From contig VZRG01001642.1 in the NCBI GenBank assembly GCA_013397435.1, forward strand, positions 1 through 64,000: DNA of 64,000 nucleotides, in the 5' to 3' direction. The position numbers and the translations under genes are program-made. The notes under the pieces are model-generated. The model was not told the origin of the DNA. It searched no databases and saw only the letters and a list, made by a program, of their open reading frames with translations. How positions within the stretch are numbered: position 1 is the stretch's first letter; the number at the start of each line of letters is the position of its first letter. The stretch comes from Erythrocercus mccallii (taxonomy: Eukaryota; Chordata; Aves; Passeriformes; Dicruridae). This document shows, one piece after another, positions 23,301 through 35,300 of this stretch.

Positions 23301-26300
23301 ATCAGTATTTCACAAAGCATTACCCTAAGAAACTGGAAGAAACTGTATAGAATTGTTGCATTTACTACTCTTTGGGTTTTTTCTTGAGGCTGTAGATTGT
23401 TTCCCAGACCACTGTAAAAGCTAAGACTTCTATCAAGTGAACCAGCTTATGTGCCAGTAATACCCTTGGCAGAAATTTTGAAGCTGACCATAGAGAGATT
23501 TGAGCATCAAAACGCAGAGACAATGTGCGTAGATGAAACATGGAGAAGCTTGTCAGCATAAAGAGCCCCAGATCATTCCTAGATCATCAGTTTGACCTGA
23601 ATAAAACAGAGCTCAGTTCTTGTCACTGTACTTTGCTTTTCAGAATATGAAGGCTATGCTTAGCATTGCATCTCAGCTTTTGCAGTATGATTTCAGCACA
23701 GGCATTATTTGCATTGATGTAGTCTTGAGCATGATAAAGCCCTTGACATTGATATGGTTTATTTGACCTTTTCACTTTGAATGAAAATATAATTGTTTTT
23801 TTAAAAGGCAGAAAAATCCAAAAAGTAATCAGCAAAAATACTGTTAATGGAATTGACTCTTGCAGGCAGGAGGTAGGGGGTTTTTATATCCTAAATATCA
23901 AATACATCCACAGATGCTTAACAAAAAAGGCACTTCTTTAATGCAAAAGCTGAATGTGCTGAAATAAAGATAGAAAGCATTCCATCAGCAGATGAAGATG
24001 ATGAGCCAGCATGTTCCCCAGTAGGCCAGTGAAATATGTTTCATACTGAATGAGCTAAATTTGCATAGTGACTTAAACTTTAAATATAGTCAGGTCTGTT
24101 TCAATCACCAGTTTTGTTTGCTAGACATGACACTGTTCAGTACCAACAAGAGTTGGTAATATGGAATCTGCTTTGAAATGATCCATTTCTAGCTTATGTA
24201 GAAGAGGTCAAAAATTCATAAGCCTTTTCCTGAGTTTTGTGAGTCTCTTACAAAAGTGTGTATAATATCTTCATTCCATGCATACAGATTTGCAACTGAT
24301 TATGAACTTTTTATCTGTTGAGGCTTTACTGCAAAATTGAAGGGTTTATACCTTATATGGAACATTGGTGGCTAACTTTGCCTTGAATAGTTTTTTCAGC
24401 CACCATTTCTTTGTTTATGGAGAATGTAGTTATTAAATTATTCTGAAAATCAACTGGAAGGCTTTGTAACACTGGAAACCTGGTCAAAGTATCCAGTTAA
24501 AGTAATACATAACATCTAGCACTGCAACTAAATCAAAAAATAGGATTTGCTGAGGCAGTCCTCATGGAAGTGGAAGAGAGCTTAACATCTTGTTTTGCTT
24601 TCCTTTCAAAAACTTGGGTATACATTTAGTACTGAAACATATTAAAGGGGGTTGTTCCTGAAATGATACAGGCCTTCCTTGATATTATCAATGTAACTTG
24701 AATACATTTTTCAGGTGATTAAAAAAGGAGAACATTGTACACCCCTTTAGAAAGGTTGGAAAGGAGGGCCCCAGGAACCACACACCTGTCAGCTTGTGCC
24801 TGGGAAAGTCATGGAACACCTCTGTGCCTGAGAAAGTCATGGAACAGATCCTCCTACAATCTATACTAAAGGACAGGGAGTCAGGGAGGTGATTTGAGAC
24901 TGCCAGCCTGGCTTCACCAGGGGCAAGTCCTACCTGACCAACCCAATCAACTTCTGTGACGGAGTGACTGTGATAGAGTGGACAAGGAAAGGGCTACAGA
25001 TGCCATTTATCTGGATTTCAGGTCCCTTCCAAGCCAAGCCATTCTTTGATTTTGAAATTGCCTTAAATCTACAGCTGCTGTAACAAAACAGCCTTCAGGT
25101 GTTCTAGGTATAGAACAATTCTTTGCCCATAAGTGAATGTGGAATATAGGTAATGCAATTTATGCCTTCTCTCCCTCCTCAAAGCAGGTTTGTTTAACTG
25201 AGCACAAATAGGCAAAATTTGTGGGGCATTTAGAGTACAGTTTTACCCCAATGAAAGTGAATGAATAAATGACTTAATGCAAAATGTCCACCCTCATTTT
25301 CTTAGTCATGAAGAACTGATTATTTGCAGACTTCAATATTGAATTTAAATACTTGAGTGTCTTAAGAAATTTTTATTCAGAAGAAGGACAGGTGATTTTG
25401 TTTACTTGCCCAAAACAAGCCGTAATTATTGGCAAAGAAACTGCTAAGCAAGAGATTATTTGTTCTGAGTGTGATTTGCTGAATATCATGTCTCCTGACC
25501 TTTGATCAGATGAGTGTTATTGGAGATTATTTGGATCAATGGTGGCATAGGACATACTTCAAGTATCTGTACAGAACATATATGATTATAGCAGATAAGT
25601 ACCTGTAGATGTAAAATGTCAAATCTACTGTGCGTATTTAGGCCTTCCCAAACATCTGTTCACTGAGATCTGAGGTTGTTGTTTTCTGTATGCAGAGGGT
25701 TTTTTGAGGTGATTCTACATTTAAAAACCAAAATTAAAAAGGCCATTTAGGAAATTAGCAGTTTAATATGAATAGGACATTTGAGATTTCACTTATAAGG
25801 CTTGGTTGAACAAACACTTGGTTTGTTATTTGTCCGGAAACAACTAAAATTAAATTTGTACGTAAGTATACATCTGTTCTGCTCTAGAAGCTGAGATAAA
25901 CCCATTTCTTCGTAAGCTAAAACCTGAGAGGTGTGAGCTAAGAATATGGAAAATGAGCACATTAGGTAGAGAAGAGAGCTCATCTGTATACTGGTGTAGT
26001 TCAAGAACTGAAATTATTTTCATGACTTTTAGTATTTAGGATACAGTTAGGCTACAATTTTTCTTTCTAAGTGGGAGTTGCTTCAAGATTTTCTAAGTAG
26101 CCATTAGAATGTGTAATATTTTGTTGCCATATAGGAGTTGAAAAGTTAATTTCTGCAGAACCAGTGTATAATACATTACAATATGGTTCTTCTTTACTCC
26201 ATTTTCCCCAGTCCTCACTGGCTGATGTTTTGTCTTGTCAGGAGAGAAAAAAGCCATGAAATCTTTTAATTTACTGACCTCTTATTCTCTGTGTAGTAAT

Positions 26301-29300
26301 TCATATGGCACTTTCATCCTTTCTCTGGCTTTCCTTACATCATTTCCTTCATAAGTTTTTAAACAGATCATTTGCCATTTTCCCAAGATGCTGCTGTTTT
26401 AGGCCTATTTAGGCCTTTAAACATAGTAAATGGTAAAACCTGAGAATGGACATTTCCCCATAAGGGCCCAGTAAATGAATCTCAACATTATAATGCATTT
26501 TATTTCTGCTTATCATAACATTGTAACTTGGATAACTCAGTAATTTGACTTAACTTTTGTGCATCCTAGCTGTGAACATGAATTCAGCATCACATTTGTG
26601 TCTCTGAGCTGCAACTTTGAGCCAAAGATGAGATTACCTACGTTTGTTAGAAACCACTTACAAGTGGTAAAGCCTTGAAATTCAGGCATCATCAGAACAT
26701 GGACTATTATTTGTATTAAATTTCTTCATCCATAAAATATTAAGAAGTATACATATTCAGTGAACTGTACTTAATGATGTCTTAATCTCCAAGATGCCAA
26801 TTTTCGAAAAGTTATATAGAATGAGATACTGCCTCTGCCATGTTCTCATTACTGTGTGTGGTCATAAAGGGCACATTTTGAGGTAGTGTTGTTTAAATAT
26901 TTCATGACTTTGGAACTTTTTTTCTTTGCTTACACTCCAGGAAGTAAATGACCCAGTCCTTTTTTATTAAAGTATTACATAATATATGCAAGAGGGTTTT
27001 AAATTTGAGAAAATATTCAAAATGGTTGTCACACGCATTGCAAATTGTGTATTTTCTATTTAAATAATAGAATACTGTTTTCCATTGCAGTTTCCATCAT
27101 TTTGATTGCTTTCTAAAGTCATGAGGGGAAAAATGAGTTATAAAAAGGATTATTTTTTTTACATGTGCATGTAGTAATAAATGTACAATTCTGTACTTTT
27201 TAAACTTTATTTCTTTACATATGAGAGTATCTTTTCCTGTGTTTTCACAGTTATTCTGTGAAAATTTGACTGTTATTACATAAATGAAATTGTTCCCATT
27301 GCTTTGTTTCTAAGGAGACAAGTTTAGTTGTATATGTGTATTCTTTCAGACACTGACACAACTTTGCTTTTAGATTATCAACAGATGTAGATTTGGTTTA
27401 GAATATCAACAAAGTTTCTTCAATTTTTCTTTGTTGTAACTCAGAGTACAACTTATCAGACTTATTATGATCAAGACTACTATAATTCATATATTTTGAA
27501 TTTAAACTAGTATTCTTTCCTGGTTTAAAACTTTTTAAAGCAATTACAAAATGTAATAGTGAGATAAGGTGGGAGATCCTTAGCATCAAGGGACTGAACA
27601 ACTTGCAGGAAACTGGTATGTTGGAATAATTAGTGGTTTACTCAAAAACCCAGCACCAAACCTTACATCTTTCTGCCACACCTACTTCTCAGTTTCCTTC
27701 CAATGTTTCTTGACTGTCCCTGATGCAATTTACCTAAGAAATCAAATCTCTTTCTTAGCTGCTTTTCTACATAATAGTTCAGAGATAGACTTATAATATA
27801 AAGAAAACCAAAAGGGTAAGTTTAAATATAGTAAAAGGTTAATACTCCCCAGTGTGACTGATCATACATAACCAAGATGTTGGATTTGTCTCATTCTTGA
27901 AAAAGGTACTGTGTCATTGAAGCTTTGGTAGTTTCAGCTTCATAATTCTTTGGAGAAAAGAGCAACACAGAAATTTTCTCTCTTTGTATTGGTGGTCTGG
28001 TACATAATTAATGCTTTGACTTCAACCTGATTAGTGCTGTTCTTAAGTATTGTCTACATTAATATTGACAGGTCAGTTTTAGGCTTGTTTCCTTAGTCTC
28101 TTTGAAACAGCTGCACCATTTACCTCATGTACTAGTATTTTTTATGGTTAGGGAACAGATCAAGGCACTAATTACAAAGACATCTTTATCTTCCCTCTTA
28201 ATTCTTCATCCTTCGAGTCTTCCGTTTGCTAGCTTTTTTTTTTTTTGATTTTTTTTCTTTTTGTAACCTTATATTAGGTTCCATTATTATACACATAGAT
28301 TTCTCTCCTTTGAAAACCCACTAATATTAAAGCAGTTTATGGAACAAATTACTTTTTGTTGTTTGAAGGATTGTGAAACTAATAAGTAATATCTATATTC
28401 AGTACTGTATTATGTTGAATTCTAATTTGACTCTGGGTTTAGTTCTGGGATTATGGAATACATCCATTCATTTTCAAAATCTCTGTCTCTCTATATTTAA
28501 GTTTCTTTGAATTATGTGCACATTTCCTTATTTTCTTGATCTTTGTTATTACTTTCTGTAACTTCATTAAGATTCTTCTAAATGAATTTGACCCCTTAGC
28601 TGTATGCTGTCTAGCTTTATTGCATATTTTATATTTAGCTCAGCCTTTAGCTACAAGAGTGACTCTGCTATATCACTAATAATTCTCCTCTTCTTGTACT
28701 TCACCTTTCAGTGGCTTCCAGTTCTTTCAATGTTCTCTGCTCTCCTTTCGCTTCCATTTTTCATTTGGTGATTTCTTCATTCGTGGTTATCTCGTCATAA
28801 AAAAAGCTGTTCTGGGAGTCTCATGTGCTGATTCATCACAATTTTTTTTAATTACAGTTTTCACATTCATATGTAAATGCATGATCTCCACAAAGTTCTC
28901 TGTTCCTTCTGTTCCGTCACCCTTCCATTTAAACAACTCTTCATTTAATGGTAATGTGAAAGGTCAGTTACTACAGGCCTTTTACCTAATGGTAATATTC
29001 TGTTTACTCATTTGCAAGAAAAAATAGGTTAATCTGAATAGATGTGGAGAAGTTTAGTGAGTGAATGAGTGGAGTAAGTAGTCCCTGAGGTGTGGTAGCT
29101 ATCTTATTTTTAGTGTAACAGTCTGAAGGTGTGAAAAAATGGGGTTTGACTATAAAAGCTTTCTTTGTCAAGAAAAAAAGGTGTCAACCAAAGGCCAATG
29201 TTGATGAACAAAAAGAAAAAAGAAATGTATGCTAGTATTGAATTACTTGGAACTAGACATTAAGAAAGTTATCTTAGCAACCAGGAGAATACAGCTGTGA

Positions 29301-32300
29301 AATAACCTTCCCAGATGACTAATGGGGATAAAAAGAGAAGTGGCAAAAAAGGCAATTTATTATCTGGCAATGCACCAGACTCTGGCCTAGGTCTCAGAGG
29401 ATGTGCTTCATTTAGTTATGAGCTCCTGGTCTCACCTGTACGGAGGCCTTACATTACTAGAACATGCTTCAGGTCCTAGCCAGTGTCTTTCTCCTCTTAC
29501 CAGTTCATACTGTTTATCTTTCAGGATACTGATGCAGATATGATGGTTTTACTCATTCTCACTCTCTCACTCTCTTCTCTAAACTTGAGAGCTTTCACAG
29601 ATGCAGAAGATTTTCTTTGTTTTATCTCCCCTCTCTCTGTGTCCCAGGTATCTTTCTGATCTAGTTGCTTCTTTTTAATGCTCCAATACACAATATCTCT
29701 TCACAGTATTATCATCTCATCCTTCATCTTATGAAGTCCAAGGCTGATCATATTGCTGTTACTTAATCTTCTTTTATCTTGTTTTGGAGTTCTTCAGTAC
29801 TGTGCTTCACCTTCTTTAAAGCAGTTTCTCATGCTCCCAGTTCAAGTCATTTGCTCTATCTATGCTGGTAAATTAGTCTTTGCTAATTTATCAGCATCAA
29901 TAACACCAATCTAATTGGACACTGGAACCTGAACTCTGATTTGGAGACATCAAGTTCAATAACATGGATAGGAGACATTCACTGATTTAAATGTAACTTA
30001 CCTCCAAGTCTCTGCTGACCTGTGTATAACCTCATATTAGAAATTGCATTCCATCCTTCTGTATGTAACCTGATAGATTAATAATTCATCTTCTGTTTTC
30101 TTTGGTAATACTTATGATTCCTAAATTCTATTGCTGGGCTATGACTGTAAACACTTTTACATCTATATTTTGAGTATCTCACTGACAAGTCTTCCTTATT
30201 CAACCCTCTATTTTTCTGCAAAGTTTTCCCAGCTAGCTGTCCTTTGTTGCTTTTAATTTCCTAGATAACATTTTCTGCAAAGAACTATTTCTGTTTCTCC
30301 TTTACTCAGGTATTCTTTTGTTAACTAATGAAGAATTCAAGATAAAAATCGTCAAATAGAATCTGAAACTTCCTCTTGCTGATCACTGCAGAGCTCGTGT
30401 TCTTCAACTTGAATTTCTTTAGAAGTTGTGACTTTCCCTATAGGAGCAATGAGGCCTATAGATGTTCTCTGAGTACCATTTTAAAGATGCACCCTTTTCT
30501 CTCTGTCTCCACTTTTGTCCACGCTTTTGTCCTGTTATGATTCAATTGTTGCAATATCCTTCTCTCTGACCTTTGCAAATTCAATATTTCTTTACTCTCA
30601 TCTAGATTCAGTTCTTGCTTCAAAGTTAATTTCCTGCCCTATCATTTTGTCCATCTTTTACATTCCCCCACTGGCTCTCATGTTAAGTATGTCTGAGCTC
30701 AGACAGAACCTAAAGCACACCCTGACAGATCTAGCTTTCATCTCAGTCTTGTTAGTATCACAGATTTAACTTGGTGGTTCACCTACCTACTTCAAAGTTG
30801 AGCTTTAACCACTTCTCTGCCTTTAGGCATCATCATGGCCCAATGCTGCTGCATTTCTTGAGTCAGAAATTTAAATCTTTAGTTCCTCCTATCATGAGCC
30901 CTAAGACTCCTTCAGAAAGCTATCCTTGTTGTTAGAAGTTACCCTCATGCCTTCAGAATTTACTACATACCATTTCCTTTGCCAAGCCCTTGCCTTTCAC
31001 ATTCTAATATATATTATGCTGCATCCAGCATAAAATGTATCTCTCTGGGTTTTGTAGTCCCTACCCAAATCCTACCTGAAATAAAACTCAATAAACCTTG
31101 AGGCTTGTTGAGCTCAAACAGAACCAAAAGCACTCCCTGACAGATCCACCCTTCATTTCAAGGTTTATTGAAGTCATTATAAAGCAGAAGGGGACTGTAA
31201 GACCTCTAGAAACAGTGAGTGCAGAAGCTGAATAAGTGTTACTTTCTGGATTCCATACTATTATTTTAGTTCTTCCCTTAAAAGCTGGCTTTGACTGTAA
31301 TGCAGTAACTCACATGGCTAGGAATAAGCCATAAAACAATTTTTTCTCTCTTCTGTCCTTCACTTTTCCTGCAAGGACCCAATGTTACCTTTTAGTTTTT
31401 AGATTTAGCTCTGTCTGTTGAGGAACACAGCAAATGCTGACATACCTGTAAGATAATACTTACTCTTGCAATTTACTGCCTCATCTTGTTTATGGTATTG
31501 CTTGTCCACCAATTAATCTTTCTCTTCAGCCCCTTATTTTACTGAACACTGATATAAGAGTTGCTCTGTCCTAGGCTAAACTGATTTGTTTGTGTGCCAG
31601 TGCAGCTCCCTGCAACACACTGATCCATATGTTGATGAGAAGGCCCTGCCAGGAGGTCACATTCTCACACCTACTAGGTGTGCTCCATGCTGGTGATTCC
31701 CTGGCAGGATACAGGCTAGTCAGTGTCTGACAGGAAGTCTGCTCTGTCTGGCCTGACCATCAGATGACGCTGACAATGTGAGTTCCATTAGCATCAAATT
31801 GGGTTTTGATTACAGCTGTTCCAGTCCAAACTCCCTACACTTAGAAATTTTCATGCTGCTTTTATACTTTCAGGTAACTTTATTTCAAAAGTCTCTTTGA
31901 ATTTTTTCACCAAATTACAGCATGGCTGAGGCTGAAAAGATACCATCTTTTCAGATGGGTATCATCTGGTCTAACCCCCTGCTCAAGCAGGACTGGGTCT
32001 ATATAGCTTTTGAATACCTCCAAGGATGAAACTCTATCACATCTCTGGGAAACCTATTCAGTCACCGTTAGAATAAAAAAGTGTCTCTTGATGTTCATTC
32101 AGCACCTTCTGTGTTTCAGTATGTGCCCATTTGCCTGTGTCACTAGGCATCACTGGCAAGAGCCTGGCTCCACTCTATTTTTACTGTCCCTTCAGGTATC
32201 TATAGCTACTGATAAGCCTTTTCTTCCCCAGGCTCTCTCAGCCTTTCTGCATAGGAGAGATGTTCCAATGGCAGTTTCCACATGGCTCTTTGCTGGATTG

Positions 32301-35300
32301 TCTCCTGCATGTCCATGTTTCTCTTGCACTGAGAAGCTCAGAAATGGACTGCACTCCAGGTGTGGCCAAGCCAGTACTGAGTAAAGGAGATCAGCTCCCT
32401 TGACCTGTTGTCAACACTTTGCCTAATGCAGTCTAAGATACAGTTTGCCTTCTTTGCATAGACTCATCTATAGCTGTTGAATTAAGCTAATGGTTGTCTT
32501 CCTCTTTAGCATGTTTGTTTGGAGCCTGGTAATAGTCTGCCTTTTTAATATGATCATTTGGGGCAAACATCCTTCAGGAATTTTAGTGTAACCAATAAAT
32601 GTATGAACACAGTATTGACACTCACAGAGGTATGTTAGCAGGTGGCATTGTCCAAACCATTTTCTAAGGTTGGCATTAAAATTTCCTGTCAAATCTTCAT
32701 TGTTGAACAAAGCACCAACTATCATTTTTTACTCAGATTTGCAATGGGCCCAGTAATTGACCTAGTTCTTTAACCTACTTTGGATTCTTTCCTGAACTCT
32801 GGTTATAAACGCAATACTAACCTTTTCCAAACAAAAGTCCATAGTGGGTAAAGAACCAATATTTGTCTGTTCACATACTGTGAGCCATACCTGATCCTTT
32901 CAATGCCTCTGAACAGTGTACTAGTGTACTAAACCTTTCTGATACTTGATATGTTTGTTTTCAAAAGCATAGATTTTTGCATTTGCCTATTCTGTTAGTT
33001 GTTTTCCATTATTTGGTCTGTTTGTTGGTTTTATCTTACTTCTGCACAAACAGGGTGATTGCTTAGATGTCCATTTAAGCAATGAGAATTCTATTACAGC
33101 TTGGACAGTTGACCCCAGCTGGGTAAAGGTATGTCCCACAGAGTCATACTCAATATATAAACGTGGGGGAAAGCTGCCTGGGGGCCGCTGCTTGGAAACA
33201 GGCTGAGCATCATTTGTGATGGTGAGCAATTGCTGTTCATTTGCATCACCTGCTTTTCTTGGGGTTTATTTCTTTCTCTTCTTGTTATTTTCCTTTTCAT
33301 TACTTTTAAAAAAATATTATTTTATTTAAATTATTTTAATGTTCTTATCTGAACCTATGAGTCCATCAGTTTTCTTACTTTTAGCCCTCCAGTTCTCTTC
33401 ACATACCACTGAGAGGGTGGAGAGTGAGGTGTGAGTGGCACTTAGTTGCCATTTGGCATCAAACCATTACATCAGTGCACAGATGAGCCACAAGATCATG
33501 TTAGCTCTCAAATTACTGACAACTAGCAAAATCTGCAAAGTGGATGTTTAGCAATCTCACCACTAACCTCAAGTACATGAAACTGATTTTGGTTTTATTG
33601 CTGTGTCCATGGCCAAAAGCAGCACGTCTTACCCAAGATGTCCAGCATCAGACATTTGATGGCTAGAGGATATCTGCATCTATGCCAGTAAAATTAAATT
33701 TGGGGCCCACAGCTGAACTATATTCCAACTATTCTTTGTTCCAACTTAGATCTGGGTTTTGAAAGTATCAAATGCTCATCAAAATGATTACAAATGTAAT
33801 TCTGTTCTTCTGTTCTTCTCTAAAAACCAGTCTTAGAAACAGCCTATAGCTTTACTAATATTTTATAAGCTCACATTAGAATGTGAAACTAGTGGCTACT
33901 ATATCTACTAGTAAATTAAATAGTGTGAAGGCATGGGCCCAAGCACTGTAACTCATTTACTTATGTTCTTGTGTTGTTAGGAAATGCTTTGGCATTATTC
34001 TCACCTTGCATTTTCCCAAATAATTCCAAGATGTGGTTTAGTTGTTACTCCAGTATAGGAACCAGTAGGCAGTTTGCCTGCGGTTCGTGTCTCTGGTCAG
34101 TGTTTACAGGTATGCGTGTGGCCAGTCTGTGCCGGCTGGCCTTGTAGTCAAAGATTGGCACTCTTAACTGAGTCACAGAACTGTAGACAGTCTGTTTGTT
34201 CTACAGCAACTTTATAGAAAATGCTTTTATTATGCAATAAATGTGCCATAATTAAAAATACTTTTATTGCTCTTTCATTCACTCTGGGGCTGTAATGCAG
34301 CACACCCAAGAGGCCATGAAGTCACTCTATACCACATCAAGTCTTTTATCCATAGCAGTGGTCCTTCACAAGATCTTCAAATCATTATGGTATGTAAAGA
34401 TGAATAAAATGGAAGGATATTGTGGTCAGAGAAGGTTGTCATTAAGCATATGCCATATTGTGTATGCTGGAGCACTGAATATATATGCTGACTACTGTAC
34501 TAATTTATCTTGAACCAAAATTTCTGTATTTCTATTTTGACCACCATGTTTGTGGAAGTGTGTATTCAAATAGCCATAACAAATAAGGATTTGCCACAAT
34601 GTAGTTTGGGGTTTTTTTTGCAGCGTGCATACTCATGAATCTCAATGATTTTAGTATCATATGCTGTATGTAGTAGCACTGTAGCACCATCTTGTGTGTA
34701 CTGCAAATGTCGTTTCTGTATATGCAGTCAGCGATCTTCAGGTGGAATATAACAATTTTATTTAAAACCCTTCTATGTAAAACTGAAATTGGGAAATGAC
34801 CACAAACCAGATCCTCCTTATAATCTATGTGGTAGATTTCATTTAAGGTACCTCATTGTTAGGATGATCCATATAAATATGAAGCATGGAATGCTGAACT
34901 CTGGAGGCATTCTGTCTGCATTGTGCCACAAAACTACAGAATTAAAGCAGAGAAATTGGAATCTTTATGAGAAATAAAATGAAATGAACCTATAGTATGG
35001 GAAAAGGCTGCTGGGGAAAATTAAGTAGGAATGGCTATGAAAGAGCTGACAGGAATAAAGCTGAAAATGCTTTTAAATTATTGCAGGTAGCAAATGGGGC
35101 AAGGACCCAGAACTGAGCGTTCATATTCAGCTATAGTGCTTTGAGTTTTCCCTATGTTTGGAAAGATGCACATGTATAGAGACCAAAAAAATGGGAAGAG
35201 AAACACAGAAAACAATTTCGTTCATATGACAGAGCAAACAATAATTGGAGGCATGGTTGTGGTGCATTGAATACATCCCTACCCTTTGATATCTCAGATA

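Noticed and set aside
32010..32384. 124-codon open frame on the + strand
   Set aside because: It lies in an antisense CR1 fragment and its translation is on the wrong strand for CR1 proteins.
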